Assembly (NCBI GenBank): GCA_964478455.1
Contig: CAYZJD010000227.1
Span: 1 to 7,671, forward strand
DNA from: CAYZJD01 sp964478455
GTDB taxonomy: Bacteria; Acidobacteriota; Terriglobia; Bryobacterales; Bryobacteraceae
Direction: 5' to 3'
Length of the DNA: 7,671 bases
Shown piece by piece: positions 1 through 6,103 of the stretch; position 1 is the first letter of the stretch; every line of letters begins with the position of its first letter. The position numbers were made by a program, and so were the translations under genes. Under the pieces are notes generated by a model, which had not been told where the DNA came from, ran no database searches, and saw only the letters and a list, made by a program, of their open reading frames with translations.

Positions 1-1
1 A

Positions 2-538
2 GCCCCTCCCGCCCCGGCTCCTGTCAAACCCTCCTCGGATCAGGCCAAGCCAGCCGCGCCGGTTGCCGCTCCCGCCGCGCGTCCCGCCGCCCCGACGCCG
101 CAACAGGCCCCGCCGGCGGCCGGCTTGCCCGTGACGGTGGAGACGAGCCCGTCACGCGCCAGCGTAGTCTTCGACAACAATCCCTCAACCGCCTGCCAAA
201 GCCCGTGCAACATTGCTCTAGCCAAAGGCCGCCACACGGTCGCTGCCACCCTGGCCGGCTATCGCCAGGCCCTCAAGATCTTCGAGTTGCCCAGGGATGC
301 AACTCTGTCCATCGAGTTGGTCCGCATGTCCGGCATGGTGAGAATCACCAGCGAGCCTCCCGGAGCGACGATTCTCGTCAACGGCCAAGTCCGCTCCGAG
401 ACCACGCCTGCCGGCCTCACGCTGCCAGTTGGCAAGTACGTGATCACGGTGAGGAAGGAAGGCTACCGGAATGCCGAGCAGGAACTCGAAGTCAAGGACG
501 GTGCCTTCCTCAGCCTCGATTTCACGTTCTTCCGTTGA
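2..538 (+). CDS. PEGA-domain protein, C-terminal part (5' end outside window)
   Basis: The reading frame is open from the left edge to TGA at 536-538, giving 178 visible residues and no convincing start, so the gene begins upstream. The first ~41 residues are a low-complexity Pro/Ala-rich linker. Two PEGA-type beta domains follow. The first begins at GLPVTVETSPSRASVVFDN and runs through KGRHTVAATLAGY. The second begins at MVRITSEPPGATILVNG and runs through LPVGKYVITVRKEGY. Both carry the family pattern: a beta strand, a P-x-G/R-A turn, a short hydrophobic strand, then a G-(K/R)-(Y/H)-x-(V/I)-x-(V/A) strand and a terminal GY. PEGA domains are usually extracytoplasmic and often sit behind a Ser/Thr kinase or a membrane anchor and a Pro/Ala linker, so the missing N-terminus could be a kinase; this is inference. 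The first domain has a Cys pair (ACQSPC) that could form a disulfide outside the cytoplasm. Confidence 0.85.
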   Translation, partial: APPAPAPVKPSSDQAKPAAPVAAPAARPAAPTPQQAPPAAGLPVTVETSPSRASVVFDNNPSTACQSPCNIALAKGRHTVAATLAGYRQALKIFELPRDATLSIELVRMSGMVRITSEPPGATILVNGQVRSETTPAGLTLPVGKYVITVRKEGYRNAEQELEVKDGAFLSLDFTFFR

Positions 539-550
539 ATTCGCTCGGAG

Positions 551-690
551 AGCTGTCAGCCGTCGGCAATCAGCCGTCAGCAGCGCCCAGCTCAAGAAGG
601 AGCCTGGCTATCAGCCTTATCCTCACCTTGCTGCACTGGCGGGACGAGGCCGCTGCATAAGCTGAACGCTAATTGCTGATCGCTCAAAGC
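551..690. repeat. Heptad-type repeats in inverted arrangement between two convergent genes
   Basis: The 150 bp between the convergent PEGA gene and the small hypothetical gene hold no supportable gene. On the + strand 556-583 reads as four 7-bp units, TCAGCCG TCGGCAA TCAGCCG TCAGCAG. At the other end, 661-683 read on the minus strand gives AGCGATC AGCAATT AGCGTTC. Both arms fit a 7-bp period with consensus AGCNNTC/T, and they face each other, so the segment looks like a small element with imperfect inverted heptad arms (for example GGCAATCAGC against AGCAATTAGC). A further ATCAGCC lies near 610. It could be a dispersed intergenic repeat, a MITE-like remnant or a bidirectional terminator; no U-tract hairpin is evident. 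Confidence 0.5.
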
Positions 691-1091
691 TACTCGCGCC
701 CAGCCACGCGGTCGTAGGCGTGAGAATCGCAGGTTGTGCCGAGGCTCTCGTTGTACAGGCTCGGCACGCCGAGCGCCTCGCGCAGGTCTTCGTCGAAGTC
801 GTGGAGGATCTTGAGATCGGAGGCGAGGGCGGGTAGCCGTTTGCCGCCGGGCGTCTCAATGAACTTCTGGTAGCCGCCATCCACGAGCACGCCGATTTCG
901 CCGCGCACGAGGATGCCGGCTTTGCCAATGCGGGGCAGGGAAGCTCCCTCTTCAACTACGGCAGCGCAGGCGCCGCGGCTCACAGTAGCGCGGCTCGGTT
1001 CCCGCTGCTCGATGGTGAAGCCCGCTTGTCGCGCCGACTCGAGGCGGTCGGCGAAGGTAAGCTGCCTCGGCTTCTTCCTGCGGAAGAACAT
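690..1091 (-). CDS. Small conserved hypothetical protein, 133 aa
   Basis: The function is unknown. From ATG at 1091 the product is 133 residues and starts MFFRRKKPRQLTFADRLESA, a basic head followed by an amphipathic segment. The middle contains EIGVLVDGGYQKFIETPGGK. The C-terminal third is charged and helical (PALASDLKILHDFDEDLREALG), followed by SLYNESLGTTCDSHAYDRV with a Cys and a His near the end. I believe proteins with this layout, in particular GGYQKF-xx-TP and SLYNxSLGTxCxxHxYDR, are widespread in Acidobacteriota without an assigned function; this is recollection, not a search. There is no signal peptide or membrane span. The frame extends upstream to a TTG at 1112, but ATG 1091 fits better because a perfect TATAAT ends 6 nt before it. 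The gene converges on the PEGA gene and diverges from the membrane-protein operon. Confidence 0.75.
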   Translation of the reverse strand: MFFRRKKPRQLTFADRLESARQAGFTIEQREPSRATVSRGACAAVVEEGASLPRIGKAGILVRGEIGVLVDGGYQKFIETPGGKRLPALASDLKILHDFDEDLREALGVPSLYNESLGTTCDSHAYDRVAGRE

Positions 1092-1128
1092 GGCTCTATT
1101 ATAGTTAAGCAAACCCCGCTGGTGTCAC
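1092..1128 (-). promoter_or_regulatory. Sigma-70-type promoter for the 133-aa gene, probably leaderless
   Basis: Read on the minus strand, the sequence is GTGACA (1123-1128), a 19-nt spacer, a perfect TATAAT (1098-1103), AGAGCC, then ATG at 1091. The A of ATG is the seventh base after the -10 box, where transcription normally starts, so the mRNA would have little or no 5' leader. No Shine-Dalgarno sequence sits at a usable distance. The -35 matches TTGACA at 5 of 6 positions, but the spacer is longer than the ideal 17. Confidence 0.6.
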
Positions 1129-1306
1129 CTCTTGATGGCACATGTCAGCCTGCGATTGCTGTTCCCGATCTGCCTCAAGCACAACTCCTGGGGCGGAACA
1201 GCCGATCCCTGAAGGACTTGCCGTGGGAACGGCCAACTGGACCCATAACTGCGCCATCCGCCATGTAGACAGCCGCCCGAGCCGGTCATGGTTCGGAGCC
1301 GCTGTT

Positions 1307-1314
1307 GGAGGAGG
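1307..1314 (+). promoter_or_regulatory. Strong Shine-Dalgarno that fixes the start at 1322
   Basis: GGAGGAGG lies 7 nt before ATG 1322. This decides against the in-frame upstream extension to 1142, whose extra 60 codons look like noncoding sequence (Cys/Ser/Arg-rich, no membrane character). No convincing -10/-35 pair is visible in 1129-1306. Confidence 0.8.
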
Positions 1315-1321
1315 AACTTAT

Positions 1322-3013
1322 ATGATTCTTCTCAGCGCGGTTGGCTTGGGATTGCTTTCGGGACTGCATGGCGCCTCGTACGGTTCCTACAAGGACTCTC
1401 CACACGAATCTTTCCTGGCAAGACGATTCGTGCGCGAGTTGATGATTGCCGCACTCGTCGCCATTGCGCTGGCCGCGTCTCATTTCGCCGCTGGCGAGTC
1501 CCGTTTCGTGTTTTTCGTGTCGACGTTCGCGTTGACACGGATCATCACCGAGTTCTGGAAGCTGTTCATTCGCACGGAACCGCAGGAACAGTTCCGCATT
1601 CCCACTCAGATTCACTGGTTGAAGAACGTCGTCCACAAGCGGTCCATACGACTGCTGGCGGGGGCTGGGTTCGTGGCATCCATCTATGGCGCTTACTGTC
1701 TCTTCAAGCTGGTCCCCGCTGACTTTCCACACGCGGCCACTGGGGTGGTTGTTGGAGGGGGATTCGGTGTCATCGAGGCGATAGCCGGCGCCTACAAGGA
1801 TGGAAGCATCGAGGGGTTCTCGCTGCGCAAGTTTCTCAAGAGTCCGACGTTTGGCGCGATCGGTGGATGGCTCGCCTCGCTGCACACCGATAGCCTGGTT
1901 TTTCTCCTGCTGACCGGTTATGGCTTCTGCCGGATGCTCCTGGAGCTTCTGTTCAAGATTCTCCGCCGCGATTACGTGCCGGGCAAGTTCCGGTCGATCA
2001 TCGGACCCTTCACGCAGTGGAGGGAGCGACGGAGATATTTCCTTGTGCCTTACACGGCAACATGGCTGCTCTGTATTGCGATGTTGCTGATAGCAGTCGT
2101 CCAACCGTCTCAGGGCAAGAGTTTGTGGACGGGGCCGCTCGGTCACGTCGGCGTCTCAATCTTGTCTACCGCTCCGGCCGTCAAGGGCCACGTCGAACGT
2201 CACTACGTGCTTGGCGCGAGGGTTCGACCGTTACTGTTCTGGGTTGGCCGTGACGACGTTGGCGCCGGCCGAATCACCTGGAGGCAGGAGGCTGGCGGGG
2301 GGCGGGGGTTGGAACTGTTGATAGGCTCCGATCCCGACAAGGCGCCCATGGGAATCAATCGGTGGGGCTACATCGCCGAGGCTGCTCACGATGACATTGC
2401 GGACGTCATCGCCGTCATGACGCAGTCGGACGGGGAGACGATCCAGGAGGCCCGAAAACAGGTTGGCGGACCAGCCGACGGCGATCACCTTTACAGAGCA
2501 GTCCGGACGCACATTCACGGAGGCCATTCCGCTACCACGGTGATCCACCTGCTGCTGCCGAAGACGCTGACTTACCGGGCCGTGGACCTCGTCCGCGAAC
2601 GGATTCTAACGAGCACCGGTTCGGTCCGTGTGGCCGGGTTGCCAGCCGGCGCTGATCATGGGTTTTTATTTGCGGTTGCACGCCTCATCCAAGACAGCGT
2701 TGAAGCTCATCGGACATCTAAGACACTCCCGCGAGGTTTGAGTCGGAACTTTTTGTTCGCTGGGCGCGGTTACAACGTCACGCTGCTGTCATCGAAGCCG
2801 ACTCCGCGTTTTCGTCTCGGCACGACTTATTGCGACGTTCTCGAAAGTGAATTCCAAGTGACCAACCGGACAACCGACCGGAGAACCAACTTCTGGATCA
2901 CCTACGGCACTGAGGAGCCGATCGATGAAGTGCCGGTGCGAATCGTCTATAGGCCGAATTGGTGGTTCGAAGCGGAGTTGAATCTGCACAACGGGGGCGC
3001 GAGCGGAAGTTAA
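1322..3013 (+). CDS. Uncharacterised membrane protein with duplicated 4-TM repeat and large C-terminal domain, 563 aa
   Basis: I do not recognise a named family. Residues 1-265 hold about eight hydrophobic segments (near 2-20, 38-56, 61-83, 109-130, 138-157, 174-189, 191-213, 243-262). They form two tandem repeats: GSYKDSPHESFLARRF (21-36) matches GAYKDGSIEGFSLRKF (156-171) at a constant offset of 135, and R73-x3-E77 in the third helix matches R204-x3-E208 in the seventh. Each repeat is closed by a basic cluster and a fourth helix. Positive residues (24-38, 84-109, 159-170, 211-239) place those loops inside, which puts the C-terminal ~300 residues outside the cytoplasm. That domain has LLFWVGRDDVGAGRITW (304-320), ELLIGSDPDKAP (331-342), INRWGYIAE (345-353) and a beta-rich end with YRPNWWFEAEL (543-553). 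It is probably co-transcribed with the VTT gene 11 bp downstream. Local GC is lower than in the genes to the right (64 of 120 bases at 2641-2760). Confidence 0.8.
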   Translation: MILLSAVGLGLLSGLHGASYGSYKDSPHESFLARRFVRELMIAALVAIALAASHFAAGESRFVFFVSTFALTRIITEFWKLFIRTEPQEQFRIPTQIHWLKNVVHKRSIRLLAGAGFVASIYGAYCLFKLVPADFPHAATGVVVGGGFGVIEAIAGAYKDGSIEGFSLRKFLKSPTFGAIGGWLASLHTDSLVFLLLTGYGFCRMLLELLFKILRRDYVPGKFRSIIGPFTQWRERRRYFLVPYTATWLLCIAMLLIAVVQPSQGKSLWTGPLGHVGVSILSTAPAVKGHVERHYVLGARVRPLLFWVGRDDVGAGRITWRQEAGGGRGLELLIGSDPDKAPMGINRWGYIAEAAHDDIADVIAVMTQSDGETIQEARKQVGGPADGDHLYRAVRTHIHGGHSATTVIHLLLPKTLTYRAVDLVRERILTSTGSVRVAGLPAGADHGFLFAVARLIQDSVEAHRTSKTLPRGLSRNFLFAGRGYNVTLLSSKPTPRFRLGTTYCDVLESEFQVTNRTTDRRTNFWITYGTEEPIDEVPVRIVYRPNWWFEAELNLHNGGASGS

Positions 3014-3017
3014 GGAG
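3011..3017 (+). promoter_or_regulatory. Shine-Dalgarno overlapping the upstream stop codon
   Basis: TAAGGAG contains the TAA stop of the 563-residue gene and sits 7 nt before ATG 3025. It fixes the start of the VTT protein and suggests translational coupling of the two genes. Confidence 0.75.
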
Positions 3018-3024
3018 AACGCCC

Positions 3025-3516
3025 ATGGAAGCCTGGCAGAACGCAGGTCCGCTCCACACTTACGCCTGGTGCTATGCGCTGCTGATCGTGAGCGCGTTGG
3101 TTCCCTGGGTCAACAGCGAGGTGATCGTACTCTCGCTGTCGGCGTTGGTCCCTTCGCATACCGGGCAGGTAATGCTCGTGCTGTTCGCTGCGGCTGGGCA
3201 GATGACAGGCAAGAGCGTGCTCTTCTGGGTGGGACGAGGGGTCGTGAAGCTAGGCCCGGGACAGCGAGCGCTCGAATTGTGGCGCCAGAAGATCGAGCGG
3301 CGGCAGTCGAGCGGCTTGACAGTCCTGTTCTTGAGTTCCACGCTTGGAATTCCGCCCCTCTATCCCATGTCCGTGCTGGCGGGCAGTCTCAGGGTCCCGT
3401 TCGACCGTTTCGTGGCCGTCGGTGCCGGCGGGCGGCTCCTCCGGTACGCGGCGCTCGTGTTCGCTCCCCGCCTGCTGGTTGGCCTCCTCGGGGTGGTGAC
3501 ATCGTACAGCACCTGA
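3025..3516 (+). CDS. VTT-domain (DedA/YqaA-like) membrane protein, 163 aa
   Basis: This is a polytopic inner-membrane protein of the VTT (SNARE-associated/DedA) superfamily. Members of the family move or flip lipids such as undecaprenyl phosphate or phospholipids and support envelope integrity. Visible hallmarks are an acidic residue in the first hairpin (WVNSEVIVLSLSAL, E32), a Gly-rich helix ending in Arg (AAAGQMTGKSVLFWVGRG, 55-72) and the C-terminal core STLGIPPLYPMSVLAGSLRV (105-124) followed by F-x7-GGRLLRYAAL (129-144). The Pro-Pro and the GRLLR arginines are typical. At 163 residues it is at the short, YqaA-like end of the family. The longer in-frame reading from 2959 is rejected because ATG 3025 has its own Shine-Dalgarno. 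It lies 11 bp after the 563-residue membrane protein, so a shared envelope or lipid role is likely. Its substrate cannot be read from the sequence. Confidence 0.8.
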   Translation: MEAWQNAGPLHTYAWCYALLIVSALVPWVNSEVIVLSLSALVPSHTGQVMLVLFAAAGQMTGKSVLFWVGRGVVKLGPGQRALELWRQKIERRQSSGLTVLFLSSTLGIPPLYPMSVLAGSLRVPFDRFVAVGAGGRLLRYAALVFAPRLLVGLLGVVTSYST

Positions 3517-3565
3517 GCTCTGCACACATTATTGTCTTGCTGACCAGACTAGCGAGAGGGGAGCA

Positions 3566-3616
3566 ATGATGCCCGGTCTGTGCGAGATCATCAGCCCGAT
3601 CGGCTCGGGCGGAATG
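3566..3616 (+). pseudogene. Possible relic of a Ser/Thr protein kinase N-terminus
   Basis: In this frame the DNA reads MPGLCEIISPIGSGGM from ATG 3569. It resembles the N-terminus of the many acidobacterial Hanks-type kinases (a YEI-x-SPIG-x-GGM-GEVY pattern, the glycine-rich ATP loop). GGGGAG (3558-3563) sits 5 nt before that ATG. After GGM the similarity stops: the next residues are MQTLTV rather than GEVY, and no kinase catalytic motif follows. The frame stays open into glpK only as a shadow. It is too short to be functional. It may be a remnant of a deleted or rearranged kinase gene, or chance resemblance. Confidence 0.4.
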
Positions 3617-3693
3617 ATGCAAACCCTCACTGTTGTGTCGAGCACCCCTGCTGGCCGTCGGCCCTGTTCTGGCTGCCAACAACCCCAGGCGAT

Positions 3694-3705
3694 TATAATG
3701 CCGGG
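3694..3705 (+). promoter_or_regulatory. -10 box placed for leaderless transcription of glpK
   Basis: A perfect TATAAT (3694-3699) is followed by GCCGGG and then GTG at 3706, the same -10/N6/start spacing as at 1091-1103. No Shine-Dalgarno is available for GTG 3706. A clear -35 is not visible; CTGCCA at 3673-3678 is only a 15-nt spacer away. Confidence 0.55.
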
Positions 3706-5051
3706 GTGCGGTTCATCCTCTCTCTGGACGAAGGAACGACGAGCGCGCGGGCGGCGCTGTACGACCAGCAGGGGCGGCGCGTGGCGATGGAGACTGCGCC
3801 GCTTCCGAGCGAGTTTCCCCATCCCGGCTGGGTCGAGCAGGACCCCGCAGGAATCTGGCGGGCACAACTGGAATCGGCTCGCGACGCGATCGCGCGCGCC
3901 GGCGTGCCCGCGTCCTCCATCGCCGCGATCGGCATCACCAACCAGCGCGAAACCACCATCGTCTGGGACCGGTTGACCGGCGAGCCCGTCGCGCCGGCCA
4001 TCGTGTGGCAGTGCCGGCGCACCGCGCCGTTCTGCGGCGAACTCGCCCTCGGCCCGGCGGCGGCTGCGATCACGCGCAAGACGGGGCTGGTCATCGACGC
4101 TTACTTCTCGGCGAGTAAGGTGCGCTGGATTCTGGAAAATGTGCCGGGCGCGAAGGAGAGGGCCCGCGACGGCGAGCTGCTGTTCGGAAACGTGGACGCA
4201 TGGCTGGTGTGGAAACTCACCGGGGGCGCGGCGCACGTGACCGATCCTTCTAACGCCTCGCGCACCATGCTGATGAACCTCACCACGGGAGACTGGGACG
4301 ACGAGCTGCTGGAGATCTTCGGCGTGCCGCGCGTCATGCTGCCGCGCATCGCGCCATCGAGCGCCGTTATAGGTACAGCCGCCGCCGAGCACCTTGGCGC
4401 GGAGATCCCGATCGCTGGGATCGCCGGCGACCAGCAGGCGGCGCTCGCAGGCCAGGCCTGCTTCCGCGCCGGCCTGAGTAAGAACACTTATGGGACCGGC
4501 TGCTTCGCGCTCATGCATTGCGGCGGCCACCAGCCGGTTTCGAGGAACCGCCTGCTGGCGACGCGCGCCGCCTCCACCAACGACCGGGCGCAATTCGCCA
4601 TCGAGGGCAGCATCTTCATCGCCGGCGCGGCCGTGCAGTGGCTCCGCGATCAGCTCGGCTTCCTGGCCACGGCGGCGGAGTCCGAGGCGGTGGCGTCGTC
4701 TGTGCCGGACACCGGCGGCGTCTATTTCGTGCCCGCCTTCGTCGGGTTGGGCGCGCCGCATTGGGACTCGCAGGCGCGCGGTCTGCTCACCGGCCTCACG
4801 CGCGCTACCAGCCGGGCGCACATCGTGCGCGCCGCGCTCGAGAGCATCGCCTACCAGACGCGCGAACTGGTGGAGGCGATGGAGGCCGATTCCGGCGAGA
4901 CGCTCAGCGAGCTGCGCGTGGATGGCGGCGCCACGGCCAACAACTTCCTGATGCAGTTCCAAGCCGATGTTCTCGGCCGACCTGTCGTCCGGCCGTCCGA
5001 CAGCGAGACCACCGCGCTCGGCGCAGCGTATCTCGCCGGCCTGGCCACTGG
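3706..5051 (+). CDS. glpK: Glycerol kinase (C-terminus lost in assembly gap)
   Basis: The enzyme phosphorylates glycerol to sn-glycerol-3-phosphate with ATP in the cytoplasm (FGGY kinase family). The 448 visible residues align with GlpK almost end to end: LDEGTTSARA (phosphate loop), GWVEQDP, GITNQRETTIVWD, IVWQCRRTA, TGLVIDAYFSASKV, DPSNASRTML, GIAGDQQAAL, KNTYGTGCFAL, FVGLGAPHWD, ESIAYQTRELVEAM, VDGGATANNFLMQFQADVLG and ETTALGAAYLAGLA. GTG 3706 is chosen because MRFILSLDEGTT matches the family N-terminus; the 42 in-frame codons upstream do not. The usual last ~50 residues are missing because the N-run interrupts the gene, so this is an assembly truncation, not a pseudogene. Oddities: DEGTT replaces the usual DQGTT, and the loop before IPIAGIAGDQQ reads EHLGAE, without the Gly-rich segment and Arg that bind fructose-1,6-bisphosphate in E. 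coli GlpK. No glpF or glpD is adjacent. Confidence 0.95.
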
Positions 5052-5061
5052 NNNNNNNNNN
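5052..5061. other. Assembly gap (10 Ns)
   Basis: Ten Ns join glpK to the amidohydrolase gene. Both genes are cut: about 50 codons of glpK and the start of the next gene are absent, far more than 10 bp. The run is therefore a placeholder of unknown length, and any reading frame continuing across it is artefactual. Confidence 0.97.
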
Positions 5062-5062
5062 T

Positions 5063-6100
5063 GTCCTGTCGTTTCTCCTCGCGGCGGCACTCGGCGGCGC
5101 CGCCGAGCCGGGTGCCTTGTCGCTCCGCTCCATACGCCCGATCGACGCCCACTCTCATGTGTTTCTCTCGGCGCCGGAAGTCTACGCCTTCTTCGAGCGC
5201 ATGAACTTACGCGTCGTGAACGTCACCGTCGTCGATCCGTATGAGCGTGGTTACGAAACGGTGGAGCCGCAGCACAAGCTGGCGCTCGAAGTCTTCCGCG
5301 GCAGCGAGCGGCGCGCCGCCTGGTGCTCGACGTTCGACCCGGCTGGGTTTGAAGAGCCCGGCTTCGCCGAGCGCGTCATCGCCGCGCTCGAGGAGACGTT
5401 CCGCCAGGGCGCGATCGGGGTAAAGATCTACAAGGCCATCGGCATGGATCTGAAGTCGAAATCAGGCAAGTACGTCATGCCGGACGACCCGGCCTTCGCC
5501 CCCATCCTGGAGGCCATCGCCGCCCGCGGCAAGACGCTCTACGCGCACATCGCCGAGCCGATCGGCGCCTGGCGCCCGCTCGATCCGAAGGACCCCGATC
5601 ACGACTACTACAAGAACGCGCCGCGCTGGCACATGTACGGGCGCGCCGGCGTGCCGTCGAAGGAGGAGATCCTGGCGGCGCGCGACCGCATGATCGGGCG
5701 GCACCCGAAGCTGCGCGTGGTCGGCTGCCACCTCGGCAGCATGGAAGAGGAGGTGGCCGACATCGCCCGCCGGCTCGACGCCTATCCCAACTTCGCGGTG
5801 GACACCGCTGCTCGCGTCCGTCACCTCGCGCTGCAACCACGCGAGAAGGTGCGGGACTTTCTCCTGAAGCACCAGGATCGCATCCTGTACGCGACGGATT
5901 TCGGCGTCATGCCGTGGGACAGCGCGGCGCAAAGCGCGAGCCGCTGGGAGAAAGAGGTGGAACTCGACTGGAAGTACTTCGCCACGGACGAGACGGTCGA
6001 GTATCAAGGGCGCGCGGTGCGCGGGCTGGCCCTGCCGCAGCCGGTGTTGCGCAAGCTGTTCCGGGAGAACGCGCTGCGCTGGGCGCCGGGGATCGAGTAA
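5063..6100 (+). CDS. Exported metal-dependent amidohydrolase (amidohydrolase_2-like), N-terminus in gap
   Basis: The 345 visible residues begin VLSFLLAAALGGAAEPGA, the hydrophobic core and Ala-rich cleavage region of a signal peptide, so only the start Met and a few residues are likely missing. The TIM-barrel metal ligands of the amidohydrolase superfamily are in order: IDAHSH (H30, H32 of the visible part), GVKIYK (K121/K124), LYAHIAEP (H162), VVGCHLGSM (H223) and ILYATDFGV (D279). The C-terminal KLFRENALRWAPGI is typical of amidohydrolase_2 proteins, where the metal-binding loop is followed by a helix ending near the stop. Such enzymes hydrolyse or decarboxylate small organic substrates; this one would act in the periplasm, and its substrate is unknown. 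It lies on the same strand as glpK, but co-transcription cannot be judged across the gap. Its TAA ends 3 bp before the stop of the convergent SIS gene. GC is high (83 of 120 bases at 5521-5640). Confidence 0.85.
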   Translation, partial: VLSFLLAAALGGAAEPGALSLRSIRPIDAHSHVFLSAPEVYAFFERMNLRVVNVTVVDPYERGYETVEPQHKLALEVFRGSERRAAWCSTFDPAGFEEPGFAERVIAALEETFRQGAIGVKIYKAIGMDLKSKSGKYVMPDDPAFAPILEAIAARGKTLYAHIAEPIGAWRPLDPKDPDHDYYKNAPRWHMYGRAGVPSKEEILAARDRMIGRHPKLRVVGCHLGSMEEEVADIARRLDAYPNFAVDTAARVRHLALQPREKVRDFLLKHQDRILYATDFGVMPWDSAAQSASRWEKEVELDWKYFATDETVEYQGRAVRGLALPQPVLRKLFRENALRWAPGIE

Positions 6101-6103
6101 GAC

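Noticed and set aside
205..660. Plus-strand frames overlapping the end of the PEGA gene and the heptad region
   Set aside because: Out of frame with the PEGA protein, His/Arg/Ser-rich, no RBS; they are shadows.
1136..1159. TGGCAC...TTGC as a sigma-54 promoter
   Set aside because: The spacing between the elements is 14 nt; sigma-54 needs about 5.
1142..1321. Upstream in-frame extension (60 codons) of the membrane protein
   Set aside because: It lacks an RBS and membrane character, while GGAGGAGG is correctly placed for ATG 1322.
1286..2146. Minus-strand open frame of 286 codons inside the 563-residue membrane-protein gene
   Set aside because: No Shine-Dalgarno, no hydrophobic or domain pattern; the plus frame has a strong RBS and an internal repeat that proves coding.
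3594..3610. GC hairpin GCCCGA-TCGGC-TCGGGC after the VTT gene as a terminator
   Set aside because: There is no following T-run, and the bases coincide with the SPIG-x-GG codons of the kinase-like relic, which explains them better.
3529..5133. Long minus-strand open frame (534 codons) opposite glpK
   Set aside because: It runs antisense to an unmistakable glycerol kinase, crosses the N-run, and its translation is Arg/Ala/Gly-rich without domains. It is a GC-driven shadow.
4967..6100. Single 377-residue frame running through the N-run as the amidohydrolase
   Set aside because: The part left of the gap is glpK read in the wrong frame; the real gene begins inside the gap.
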